From NCBI RefSeq assembly GCF_016428585.1, contig NZ_JAELVR010000002.1:62001-126000 (forward strand): a DNA stretch of 64,000 nt. Reading direction: 5' to 3'. The translations under genes and the position numbers were made by a program. This stretch comes from Sedimentitalea arenosa. GTDB taxonomy: Bacteria; Pseudomonadota; Alphaproteobacteria; Rhodobacterales; Rhodobacteraceae. A model generated the notes under the pieces. The model saw nothing but the letters and a program-made list of their open reading frames with translations, did not search any database and was not told the origin of the DNA. Numbering within the stretch: the stretch's first letter is position 1; every line of letters starts with the position of its first letter. This document shows, one piece after another, positions 1 to 8,061 of the stretch.

Positions 1-63
1 CACTCTGGCCATCGAGCGCGAAACCGGTCAGCCTTGCTGCGACCGTCACAGAGGAAACACGCC

Positions 64-684
64 ATGCTGACCGTACATCATCTGAACAATTCCCGTTCCC
101 AACGCATTCTCTGGCTACTCGAGGAACTGGGCCGCGACTATGAGATCAAGTCCTACCAGCGTGACCATGAAACGAACCTCGCGCCGCCGGAGTTGCTGAA
201 GGTGCATCCGTTGGGGAAATCGCCGATGATCGAGGATGATGGACGGCTGATCGTGGAAAGTGGCGCGATCGTCGAGTATCTTTGCGCGCGCTATGCGCCC
301 GACATGATCCCCGAGCGCGGCACCGACGACTGGATCACCCACCAGGAACTGATGCACTTCGCCGAAGGTTCGGCGATGACGCCGATCCTGCTGGCGCTCT
401 ATGTCGGACGCCTCGGGGCGGCGGGGCCACCGCTTGGTCCGCGGATCGAACACCAACTGTCGAGCCATTTCGACTACATGGAACAGATGTTGCGGCCTTC
501 GGGCCATTTCGTGGGCGACGCGTTGTCGGCTGTCGACATCATGATGAGTTTCCCCGCCGAGGTCGCGGTGCGACAGGGCCGCGGCGACCGACATCCCCGG
601 CTGGAGGATTTCGTGACGGAGATGCATGAGCGCCCGGCCTTCAAGCGTGCTCTGGAACGTGGCGGCGACTACGCGTTCGCCTGA
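64..684 (+). CDS. Glutathione S-transferase family protein
   Basis: A cytosolic glutathione transferase of 206 aa, the usual length for the family. Residues 1-78 look like the thioredoxin-fold N-domain: the HLNNSRSQRILW start carries the probable catalytic Ser, LGKSPMI has the cis-Pro loop, and ESGAIVEYL has the Glu-Ser pair that holds the gamma-glutamyl group of glutathione. The rest is the all-helical C-domain with an SAVDIMMSFP N-capping motif. An upstream in-frame TTG at 34 exists, but GAGGAAAC sits correctly before the ATG at 64, so I start there. It converges with the EamA gene on the other strand and overlaps it by 16 nt. The substrate cannot be read from sequence. Confidence 0.9.
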   Translation: MLTVHHLNNSRSQRILWLLEELGRDYEIKSYQRDHETNLAPPELLKVHPLGKSPMIEDDGRLIVESGAIVEYLCARYAPDMIPERGTDDWITHQELMHFAEGSAMTPILLALYVGRLGAAGPPLGPRIEHQLSSHFDYMEQMLRPSGHFVGDALSAVDIMMSFPAEVAVRQGRGDRHPRLEDFVTEMHERPAFKRALERGGDYAFA

Positions 685-1589
685 CGCGCGCTGCGCCGCT
701 CGCGCCGGGCGATGTAGAGACCCGAGGTGAAGATCACGCCTGCGCCGATCCACGTGTAGATGTCGGGGATCTCGCCGAAGAGCCAGGCGGCGAGAAGGGC
801 CGTCCAGATCAGCTTGAGAAAGTCGAGCGGTAGAATCGCCGTCGGGTCGGTCTCCTTCAGCGCCTGGCTCAGCGAGACCTGCGCGATCGACCCCGAAAAC
901 CCGATGAAGACCAGCCAGAGCCACGCGCCGGGTGAGGGGGGCTGCCAGACCATCAGCGCGGGTCCGATGGAAAACAGGCACAGGAAGATGCCCATCCAGG
1001 CGACGATGGCGATGCTGCTGTCGGTGCGGGACAGGATCTTGATCATGATCATCGCCGTTGACCAGAGCGCCGCCGAGCCGAGGACCAGCAGCGCCCCCGG
1101 CTCGACGATCGCGAGACCCGGGCGCAGGATGATCAGCATGCCGGCGAACCCGAAGAGGATCGCCAGCCACCGATGCAGACGGAACCGTTCGCCCAGCACC
1201 AGCACCGACAGGCAGGCGGCGAAGATCGGCGCTGTGAAGCTGAGCGCCGTGACCTTGGCGAGCGGGGTTGTCGCAACGGCGGTGAAGAACATCAGCATCG
1301 CCGCGATGTTGACCAGCCCGCGCAACGCGTGCAGGCCCAGCCGTGTGGTGCGCATCTGGGCCCAGCCATTGCCCAGAAGCAAGGGGATCAGGAACGCGAG
1401 GCCGAACAGGTTGCGAAAGAAGGCGATCTGGAAGGGATCGAGTTCGGCCGAGACGGAGCGCACCGAGACATGCATGACCGAAAAGGCAAGCGTCGACAGG
1501 CACATCAGAATGCTGCCGCGCAACACGGGCGTCTGCAGGTTCCACAGGGACAGCAGCCTGTGGCGGAGTTCGGCGAAGGGTGCGGACAT
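669..1589 (-). CDS. DMT-superfamily (EamA) transporter
   Basis: A 306-aa inner-membrane permease of the drug/metabolite transporter superfamily. Two EamA repeats are visible, each about five hydrophobic helices. The first begins RGSILMCLSTLAFSVMHVSV and contains the family-typical FFRNLFGLAF and FTAPIFAACL segments. The second carries SAALWSTAMIMIKIL and PLDFLKLIWTALLAAWLFGE. The Arg-rich C-terminal tail is probably cytoplasmic. It is likely an exporter of small metabolites or amino acids, but the substrate is unknown. It stands alone, convergent with the GST gene and separated by 83 bp from the molybdenum hydroxylase operon. Confidence 0.88.
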   Translation of the reverse strand: MSAPFAELRHRLLSLWNLQTPVLRGSILMCLSTLAFSVMHVSVRSVSAELDPFQIAFFRNLFGLAFLIPLLLGNGWAQMRTTRLGLHALRGLVNIAAMLMFFTAVATTPLAKVTALSFTAPIFAACLSVLVLGERFRLHRWLAILFGFAGMLIILRPGLAIVEPGALLVLGSAALWSTAMIMIKILSRTDSSIAIVAWMGIFLCLFSIGPALMVWQPPSPGAWLWLVFIGFSGSIAQVSLSQALKETDPTAILPLDFLKLIWTALLAAWLFGEIPDIYTWIGAGVIFTSGLYIARRERRSARQANA

Positions 1590-1672
1590 GAGACCTCTGT
1601 GCGCGCAGGCGGTGTTCCGAGCAAACTAGATCACATGTTAAGAGGTTGCGATAGCGGATTCCTGCGGAGCTT

Positions 1673-1918
1673 TCAGCCGCCCTTGAGCCGCTGCATCAGG
1701 TAAACCTCGCTGTCGGGTGCGACAGGCTCGGTCAGACCGCTGGCGATGATGCGTCCGTCCACGGCGACCGAAACGCCGGCATCGATCGCCTCCTGCAACC
1801 CCGGATGGGCCTTGACGAGCCCGTCCAGGACTTCGCCGACAGTTGAGGCTTCGACCTCCACCTTGTCCTTGCCGTCGGCCAGGGCGCGCAGCCCTGACCA
1901 GAGGTTGACCTCAACCAT
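1673..1918 (-). CDS. MoaD/ThiS-like sulfur-carrier protein
   Basis: An 81-aa beta-grasp (ubiquitin-like) protein ending in RLKGG. The C-terminal Gly-Gly is the feature adenylated and thiocarboxylated in MoaD and ThiS. Typical MoaD landmarks are the LWSGLRALADG start, STVGEVLDGLVKAHPGLQ and the late VAPDSEVYLMQR strand. The ATG at 1918 overlaps the last 8 nt of the molybdopterin-subunit gene (ATGGTTGA), so it is translated as the fourth cistron of that operon. By family it would donate sulfur in molybdopterin synthesis. Its place inside a hydroxylase operon suggests a dedicated cofactor-sulfuration or maturation role; that is inference. A longer in-frame version exists upstream but lies inside the neighbouring gene. 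Confidence 0.82.
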   Translation of the reverse strand: MVEVNLWSGLRALADGKDKVEVEASTVGEVLDGLVKAHPGLQEAIDAGVSVAVDGRIIASGLTEPVAPDSEVYLMQRLKGG

Positions 1919-4160
1919 TGCGCTGCGCATCCAGCGCGGCGAGGATGCGGGGCGGGGACATCGGCAGTTGACGCAGGCGCACGCCCGCCGCCGCAGACAC
2001 CGCGTTGGCAATCGCCGCCAGCGGCGGACAGATGGACGTTTCCCCGACCCCTCGCACGCCATACGGGTGACCGGGGTTCGGAACTTCGACGATCACCGTG
2101 TCGATCATCGGCAGATCGCTCGCCACCGGGATGCGGTAATCGAGGAACACGGCGTTCTGTAACCGTCCGTCTTCACCGTAGATGTATTCCTCGTTCAGCG
2201 CCCAGCCGATGCCCTGTGCTGCGCCGCCCTGGAACTGGCCTTCGACATAGGTCGGGTGGATCGCCTTGCCGGCATCCTGCACCACCGTATAGCGCACGAC
2301 GCTGGTCTTGCCGGTTTCGGCATCGACCTCGGCATCCACGATATGGGTGGCGAAACTGACGCCCGCGCCTTCGGGCGTGGCCTCGAAATGACCCACGATC
2401 GGCCCGCCGGTCGCGCCCATGCGCTTGGTGATCTGGTCGATGGGCAACGGATCGAAATCGCCCGCGTTGGGACCGGAGGGCACGGCACAGCCGTCTTCCC
2501 ATTTCACCGCGTCCTCGGGGATGCCCCATTTGGCCGCCGCGCGTGCGCAGAGCTTCTTCACCGCGTCGCGCGCGGCCTCGATGGTAGCGAGACCGCTGGC
2601 ATAGGTCACGCGGCTGCCATGGCTGACCTCATTATAGCCCAGCGTCGCGGTGTCGGCGATGGTGACGCGGATGTTTTCGTACGGAATGCCAAGCTCTTCC
2701 GCCGCCATCAGCGCCATCGACGCGCGGCTGCCGCCGATATCCGGTGTGCCCACCGCAAGCTGCGCGGTGCCGTCTTCGGACAGGGCCAATGTAACCGCGG
2801 TTTCGCCGCCATGGTTGAACCAGAACCCGCAGGATATCCCGCGCCCCTGACCGGGTTTCAGCGGGGCGGAATAGTGCGGATGGGCCTTGGCCGCTTCAAG
2901 CGTCTCGACCAGCCCGATCTGGTCGAAGGTCGGGCCGAAGCTGGCCTTGGTGCCCTTTTTCGACGCGTTCTTGAGCCGTGTGTCGATCGGATCGAGCCCG
3001 AGCTGGTTGCACAGCTCGTCGATCACCGATTCCACCGCGAAGGCCGCCATCGGAGAGCCGGGCGCGCGGTAGGCGGCCTGCTTGGGGCGGTTGCTCATCA
3101 CGTCGTACCCGACCTGGTGCACGTTCTTCAACGCATACGGCGCAAAGGCGCACATGGCGGTGAATTCGCAAGGCGCGCCCGGAAACGCGCCGCCCTGCAG
3201 GCGGAACACGCCCTGCGCGGCGGTGATCGTGCCGTCTTTCGTCATCCCGATCTTGATATCCATCGAGGTCGACGCGGTCGGCCCGGTGGCGCGGAAGACT
3301 TCGGAGCGCGACATGACCAGCTTGACCGGCTTGTTGGTCTTGCGTGACAGGGCCAGAGCGACCGGTTCGATGAAGACAGCGGTCTTGCCGCCAAAGCCGC
3401 CGCCGATCTCGCTCGCTGTCACGCGCAGGTTCGCGGTCTCAAGCCCCAGAAGCGCCGCACAGATCTTCTGCACGTTCCAATGGCCTTGCGTGCAGCACCA
3501 GAGTTCGCCCTTGCCGTCGCCGCCAAGCGTCGCAAGACAAGCATGCGGTTCGATATAGCCCTGATGCGTGGCCTCGGTCTTGAAATGATCCTCGATCACC
3601 AGGTCCGCCTCGGCAAACCCGGCTTCGACATCGCCGTGCCCGCTTTCGTGGTAGCGCACCACGTTGGGGTGTAGCCCCTCGGGCACCGACGCATCCGCCG
3701 CACCTTCGCGGATCACCGGTGCACCCTCGGCCATCGCCGCGTCGACATCGGTGACATGCGGCAGCACGTCGTACTCGACCTCGATCAGCTTGACGGCGTC
3801 GCGGGCGATCAGCGCGCTGGTTGCGGCGACGGCGGCAATGGCATGCCCGTCATAGAGCGCGGTGTCGCCTGCCATGACGTTTTCAAGAATGTTCCAGTTC
3901 TCGCCGGTCAGTCCGGTGGCGAAATCGGCGCGGGTGACGATGCCCTTGACGCCGGTCAGCGCCTCGGCCTTGCTGGTGTCGATCCGCTTGATGCGGGCAT
4001 GGGCATGCGGGCTGCGCAGGATCGCCGCGTGCAGCATACCGGGGGCGGTGACATCGGCGCCGAACCTTGCGCGTCCGGTGACCTTGTCGACCCCGTCGGG
4101 GCGGTCGGGCCGGGTGCCGACCTGGGTGAATCCGTGCGATTTCAGGGAATCCAGTGCCAT
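1911..4160 (-). CDS. Xanthine dehydrogenase-family molybdopterin-binding large subunit
   Basis: A 749-aa catalytic subunit of a three-part molybdenum hydroxylase. Family landmarks are RARFGADVTAPGMLHAAILR near the N-terminus, GGGFGGKTAVFIEP (molybdopterin contact), AYRAPGSP, and the C-terminal GVRGVGETSICPP, whose Glu is the expected proton-abstracting base. The AYRAPGSP loop lacks the AYRCSFR-type cysteine of form I CO dehydrogenase, so CO oxidation is unlikely. The usual GQG loop is DIGGSRAS, a variant seen in a subset of the family. The gene follows the 2Fe-2S subunit with a TAATG one-base overlap. The substrate (purine, aldehyde, N-heterocycle) cannot be deduced. Confidence 0.9.
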   Translation of the reverse strand: MALDSLKSHGFTQVGTRPDRPDGVDKVTGRARFGADVTAPGMLHAAILRSPHAHARIKRIDTSKAEALTGVKGIVTRADFATGLTGENWNILENVMAGDTALYDGHAIAAVAATSALIARDAVKLIEVEYDVLPHVTDVDAAMAEGAPVIREGAADASVPEGLHPNVVRYHESGHGDVEAGFAEADLVIEDHFKTEATHQGYIEPHACLATLGGDGKGELWCCTQGHWNVQKICAALLGLETANLRVTASEIGGGFGGKTAVFIEPVALALSRKTNKPVKLVMSRSEVFRATGPTASTSMDIKIGMTKDGTITAAQGVFRLQGGAFPGAPCEFTAMCAFAPYALKNVHQVGYDVMSNRPKQAAYRAPGSPMAAFAVESVIDELCNQLGLDPIDTRLKNASKKGTKASFGPTFDQIGLVETLEAAKAHPHYSAPLKPGQGRGISCGFWFNHGGETAVTLALSEDGTAQLAVGTPDIGGSRASMALMAAEELGIPYENIRVTIADTATLGYNEVSHGSRVTYASGLATIEAARDAVKKLCARAAAKWGIPEDAVKWEDGCAVPSGPNAGDFDPLPIDQITKRMGATGGPIVGHFEATPEGAGVSFATHIVDAEVDAETGKTSVVRYTVVQDAGKAIHPTYVEGQFQGGAAQGIGWALNEEYIYGEDGRLQNAVFLDYRIPVASDLPMIDTVIVEVPNPGHPYGVRGVGETSICPPLAAIANAVSAAAGVRLRQLPMSPPRILAALDAQRNG

Positions 4161-4639
4161 TACGATGCCTCCCGCATGTCCGCTGCCGTGTCCATCACGG
4201 CGCGGATGATCTTGTCATAACCTGTGCAACGGCAGAGATTTCCCGCCAGCCAATAGCGCACCTCGGTTTCGGTCGGATCTGGGTTCTTTTTCAGCAGGGC
4301 CTCGGTCGCGACCAGGATGCCCGGTGTGCAGATGCCGCATTGCAGGGCGGCATGTTCGATGAATTTCTTCTGGAGCGGGTGCAGCGCCTCGCCGGTGGCC
4401 ATGCCTTCGACCGTGGCGATCTCTTTGCCCTCGGCCTCGGCCCCCAGCACGAGGCAGGAACAGACCAACCGTCCGTCTAGCGTGACCGAACAGGCGCCGC
4501 AATCGCCGGTGCCGCAGCCTTCCTTGGCACCGGTCAGGCCGAGCCGGTCGCGCAGCACGTCCAGCAATGTCTCGCGCGGATCGCAGAGGAACTCGACCTC
4601 GTCGCCGTTGACGGTGGTTGTCACATGTATGTTGCTCAT
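4160..4639 (-). CDS. Molybdenum hydroxylase (2Fe-2S) small subunit
   Basis: A 159-aa iron-sulfur subunit that passes electrons from the Mo site to FAD. The plant-ferredoxin-type cluster is C42-x4-C47-x2-C50 with C62. The second, alpha-helical cluster is C101-x2-C104 (CGICTPG) with C136-x-C138 (CRCTGY). All eight ligands are present and the length is normal (CoxS/XdhA type). The start overlaps the end of the FAD-subunit gene by ATGA, and the stop overlaps the large-subunit start by 1 nt, so the subunits are translationally coupled. Confidence 0.95.
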   Translation of the reverse strand: MSNIHVTTTVNGDEVEFLCDPRETLLDVLRDRLGLTGAKEGCGTGDCGACSVTLDGRLVCSCLVLGAEAEGKEIATVEGMATGEALHPLQKKFIEHAALQCGICTPGILVATEALLKKNPDPTETEVRYWLAGNLCRCTGYDKIIRAVMDTAADMREAS

Positions 4640-5502
4640 GATCCTGCCTTTCCTGCGCGCTCATAGGCGATTTTCGCGGCTCGTTTCGCCAGAACACCGG
4701 CGACATGGGTGCGGAACGCGATGGTGCCACGCTTGTCGTCGATGGGCTTGCAGGCGGCACTGGCCGCCTCTGCCAGCGCGTCGAGCGCCGCGTCGCCGAG
4801 CGTCGTGCCGATCAGGGCGTCCGCCGCCTCCTGCACCAGCAGGACGGTTGGGGCGACCGCCCCCAGCGACACCCGCGCCTCGGTGATCCTGTCGCCGTCC
4901 CGGCGGAGGTTGATCGCGCAGCCAACGACCGCGATGTCCATTTCGGTGCGCGGAATGAAGCGCAGATAGGCGTCGCCACCTTGTGCTCCTCGCGGCGGCA
5001 CATGCACAGCGGACACCAGTTCGCCCTTGGCGAGGCTGGTCTTGCCGGGGCTGACCGGGATCTCCTCGACGGCGACCCGCCGGGTGCCGTCCGGTCCGGT
5101 GACCGACAGGGTGACGCCGGCGGCAACCATTGCCGGAACCGCGTCAGCGGCGGGCGAGCCGTTGCAGAGGTTGCCGACCATGGTGCAGCGGCCCTGGATC
5201 TGCGTGGAACCGATCAGGTCCACCGCCTCGACAAGCCCTGGCCATTCGCCACCGAATTCGGGATGTTCGTTCAATTCGGCCCCGCTGACGGCGATTCCGA
5301 TCCTCCAGCCGCCGTCCTCCTCGCGGGCGATCTCGCGCACGCCCGTGATGCCCTTGACGTCGATCAGTGTGTCCGGTGTCGCGATGTCCGCGCGCAACTG
5401 GACCAGCACATCCGTGCCCCCGGCGAGAAAGCGGGTCAGGCCCTCGGCCCGCGCCGCGATCGCCGCCGCGTCGGCAAAACTGTCCGGTTTGTGATATTGC
5501 AT
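4636..5502 (-). CDS. Molybdenum hydroxylase FAD-binding medium subunit
   Basis: A 288-aa CoxM-type flavin subunit, the first gene of the operon. The FAD pyrophosphate loop is AGGTD near residues 27-31, and a second flavin-binding signature is GNLCNGSPAAD at 110-120. The C-terminal CO_deh_flav_C region starts near residue 175. An in-frame start 30 nt further upstream exists, but GGGAGACACC precedes the ATG at 5502 with good spacing and the protein then begins MQYHKPDSF like its relatives. The operon order is FAD, 2Fe-2S, Mo, MoaD-like. It is divergent from the TPP-enzyme gene across 159 bp that must hold both promoters. Confidence 0.92.
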   Translation of the reverse strand: MQYHKPDSFADAAAIAARAEGLTRFLAGGTDVLVQLRADIATPDTLIDVKGITGVREIAREEDGGWRIGIAVSGAELNEHPEFGGEWPGLVEAVDLIGSTQIQGRCTMVGNLCNGSPAADAVPAMVAAGVTLSVTGPDGTRRVAVEEIPVSPGKTSLAKGELVSAVHVPPRGAQGGDAYLRFIPRTEMDIAVVGCAINLRRDGDRITEARVSLGAVAPTVLLVQEAADALIGTTLGDAALDALAEAASAACKPIDDKRGTIAFRTHVAGVLAKRAAKIAYERAGKAGS

Positions 5503-5661
5503 TGAGGTGTCTCCCGGCTCGTTGACCGCCAAACTGTTTCAGATCGCGATGGTCTCGGCAACCACCACCGTCGCGTCGGGCGGTGGATTCTCGCCTTCCC
5601 GATTGCATCTGCCGAGCTGCGCGGCCTAGGTTGACGCGAAACGGAAAGGGAGCAGCATCGA

Positions 5662-7236
5662 ATGACGATTGAGGACGCGGGACCACGGACGATGAACGGG
5701 GCGGAAAGCCTTGTGCGGACCCTGATCGAGAGCGGTGTCGACACCTGCTTCACGAATCCGGGCACGTCCGAGATGCATTTCGTCGCGGCGCTCGATCACG
5801 TGCCGGGAATGCGCTCGGTGCTGGCCTTGTTCGAAGGGGTCGCGACGGGTGCTGCCGACGGGTATTACCGGATGGCGCGCAAGCCCGCCTGCACGCTGCT
5901 GCACCTCGGCCCCGGTCTCGCGAATGGTCTCGCGAATCTGCACAACGCCAAGAAGGCCGGGTCGGGCGTGGTCAACATCATCGGTGAACATGCGGCGAGC
6001 CATATCGAACTGGACGCACCGTTGACCTCGGATATCGAGGGCATCGCGCGGCCCATGTCGCATTGGGTGCACAGTTCGACCAGCGCGGCAGATGTGTCGG
6101 TCGATGGCGCGCGCGCCGTTCAGGCCGCGCGCACCCCGCCGGGCCAGATCGCCAGCCTCATCCTGCCCAGCGACACTGCCTGGACAGAGGGTGGCGCCGT
6201 GGCTGCGCCGCTTCCGGTACCCGAGCGCACGGGTTTTGACGACGCCGCCCTTGCCGAGGCTGTGGCGGCGCTGTCCGGCCCGGACAGCCTGTTGCTGCTG
6301 GGCGGCGCGGCATTGAGTGTCGAGAACCTCGAGATGGCGGGCCGGATCGTCGAAAAGACCGGCTGCGGGCTGCTGTCGGAATGGTCCAACGCGCGGCTCG
6401 AGCGTGGGGCAGGGCGGGTTTTCGTCGGCAAGGTACCCTATCCGATCGACCAGGCGCTCGAGGTGCTGGGCCGCTATCGGCGGATCGTGCTGGTCGGGGC
6501 GCGGGCCCCGATCGGGTTTTTCGCCTATCCCGGCAAACCCGCCGTTCTGACGCGGCCGGATGCTCAGATCGTTGCGCTGGCCGACGCGGGCGCCGATCTG
6601 GGCGGGGCGCTTGCCGCGCTGGCCGACGGGCTGCAGGCGCGAGCCACGGCGCCTGGCGGGATCGCCATGAGGCAGCAGGTGGCGCTGCCTTCGGGCGCGA
6701 TCACCGCCAAGAGTATCGCGGCCGTTCTGGCGCGCACGATCCCCGAGAACGCGATCGTCGTCGATGAATCGGTCACCACGGGGCGCGCCTTCTTGCCGGC
6801 GACTGCGGGATCGGCACCACACACATGGCTCAACAATTGCGGCGGGTCGATCGGCTATGGTCTGCCGGTGGCGATCGGCGCCGCCATCGCGCGTCCCGAG
6901 CGCAAGGTGTTGGCGATGATCGGCGATGGCAGCGCGATGTACACGCTGCAGGCGCTCTGGAGCATGGCGCGCGAGGGACTCGACGTGACGACGGTTATTC
7001 TCTCCAACCGCAGCTACGCGATCCTGCGCGGAGAATTGACAAATGTCGGCGTGCAGAACCCCGGGCCGCGCGCGGTCGACATGCTGTCGCTGGATCGTCC
7101 GGCGCTCGATTGGGTGGCCATGGCGCGCGGCATGGGGGTCGAAGGGTGCCGTGTCGAAGACGCCGCCGCGCTTGAGAAGGCGATGATCGCCGGTCTGGAT
7201 GCCGAAGGGCCCTATCTTATCGAAGCGGTGATGTAG
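5662..7236 (+). CDS. Acetolactate synthase-like thiamine-diphosphate enzyme
   Basis: A 524-aa ThDP-dependent enzyme of the acetolactate synthase/benzoylformate decarboxylase superfamily. The catalytic Glu that activates ThDP is E58 in LALFEGVATGAADGY. The Mg-ThDP motif begins GDG at 421-423 and ends at the Asn of LSNRSY. It is shorter than biosynthetic IlvB (about 560-570 aa) and has no IlvN-type regulatory gene beside it, so a catabolic 2-oxoacid decarboxylase or ligase role is as likely as valine synthesis. The start is preceded by AAAGGGAG. A cupin gene follows 26 bp later and probably shares its transcript. It is divergent from the molybdenum hydroxylase operon. Confidence 0.85.
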   Translation: MTIEDAGPRTMNGAESLVRTLIESGVDTCFTNPGTSEMHFVAALDHVPGMRSVLALFEGVATGAADGYYRMARKPACTLLHLGPGLANGLANLHNAKKAGSGVVNIIGEHAASHIELDAPLTSDIEGIARPMSHWVHSSTSAADVSVDGARAVQAARTPPGQIASLILPSDTAWTEGGAVAAPLPVPERTGFDDAALAEAVAALSGPDSLLLLGGAALSVENLEMAGRIVEKTGCGLLSEWSNARLERGAGRVFVGKVPYPIDQALEVLGRYRRIVLVGARAPIGFFAYPGKPAVLTRPDAQIVALADAGADLGGALAALADGLQARATAPGGIAMRQQVALPSGAITAKSIAAVLARTIPENAIVVDESVTTGRAFLPATAGSAPHTWLNNCGGSIGYGLPVAIGAAIARPERKVLAMIGDGSAMYTLQALWSMAREGLDVTTVILSNRSYAILRGELTNVGVQNPGPRAVDMLSLDRPALDWVAMARGMGVEGCRVEDAAALEKAMIAGLDAEGPYLIEAVM

Positions 7237-7262
7237 CCGCGTTCCGGACACAGGAGACAGAC

Positions 7263-7670
7263 ATGGACATCTTCCCGGCAGGACAACGCCCGACTCTGCG
7301 CGCCAATCCGGACTGGTTCACCGGAACCGTCTGGCAGGACCCGATCATCGAAGCGCCCTCTCCGGCGCGGGTGCGGGCGCTTCGCGTCGCGTTCGAACCG
7401 GGCGCGCGCACGGCGTGGCATCACCACCCGTTGGGGCAGACGCTGCACGTTACCGATGGCGTTGGTCTGATCGGTGTTCGGGACGCCCCGCCAAGGGTCA
7501 TCAGGGCGGGCGACACGGTATGGATTCCGCCCGGTCTCGAACACTGGCACGGCGCCGGGCCGACCACCGGGATGGTCCATACGGCCATACAGGAGCAGCA
7601 GGACGGCTCGGTCGCGACCTGGCTCAACAAGGTGACCGACGCGGAGTACGGCGCTGCACCTGCTGACTGA
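7263..7670 (+). CDS. Cupin-domain protein
   Basis: A 135-aa single-domain cupin. Motif 1 is visible as TAWHHHPLGQTLHVTDG, with a cluster of His residues for metal binding, and motif 2 as PPGLEHWHGAGP. Most of the protein is the beta-barrel (YmaE/carboxymuconolactone-linked cupin type). The upstream GGAGACAGAC gives a good ribosome site for the ATG at 7263. Position after the ThDP enzyme suggests it works on the same pathway, perhaps as an isomerase or a metal-dependent helper. No more specific function can be supported. Confidence 0.82.
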   Translation: MDIFPAGQRPTLRANPDWFTGTVWQDPIIEAPSPARVRALRVAFEPGARTAWHHHPLGQTLHVTDGVGLIGVRDAPPRVIRAGDTVWIPPGLEHWHGAGPTTGMVHTAIQEQQDGSVATWLNKVTDAEYGAAPAD

Positions 7671-8061
7671 AGCTGTCGCGGATCAGGCGCGTCGATGGAT
7701 TTGAACCGAACCGCGCGGTCGCTTGGGCCAATCGGATCGGCGGGAATGGATCGTTCGCTTTTCGGTGTTTCTGGCGAGTGGGGCGCCGCTCTGACCTGAA
7801 CTGTGTTTGCGCCGAAGTTTGGGCCGTGCTTGGTGAGGAGCTCATCACTCGGAGTGCAAAATATCAGAAAAAATATTTAAAAACAGTATTTAAGGGAAAT
7901 AAGTTAACGTAACTTCTGACCTGAGTGTCAGGAGGGGCTTGCGTCATGACGGGCCTCACAAGCGACCGTGCCCAGAAAAACCTTTACGAATCATGACCGG
8001 TTCCCACATCTTTGGTGTATAGTTTTTGTAAGTATTTTATTTTTTTTTGAAAGGCGCGATC
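7671..8061. other. AT-rich intergenic region upstream of the repeat-polypeptide cluster
   Basis: No gene is supported here. The second half is conspicuously AT-rich in an otherwise GC-rich window, including A/T runs at about 7857-7900 and 8027-8048. It holds an inverted repeat at 7901-7915, a CTGAC-n6-GTCAG hairpin at 7916-7931 and a perfect 10-bp palindrome CGTCATGACG at 7942-7951. A weak sigma-70-like pair can be proposed as TTGGTG (8012-8017) and TTTTAT (8035-8040) with 17 bp between. It very likely contains the cluster promoter. Confidence 0.6.
7901..7915. promoter_or_regulatory. Inverted repeat AAGTTA-ACG-TAACTT, candidate operator
   Basis: Six-base perfect arms separated by three bases, lying in the AT-rich region about 150 bp upstream of the first cluster gene. 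The symmetry suits a dimeric regulator. No regulator binding site of this form is known to me, so the role is a guess. Confidence 0.35.

Noticed and set aside
1911-5502. Aerobic CO dehydrogenase (coxMSL)
   Set aside because: The large subunit has AYRAPGSP where form I CO dehydrogenase has the Cys-bearing AYRCSFR loop, and no coxDEF-type accessory genes are present.
5626-7251. 541-aa minus-strand frame over the TPP enzyme
   Set aside because: Arg/His-rich antisense shadow of a GC-rich gene; the plus strand has the GDG and FEG motifs.
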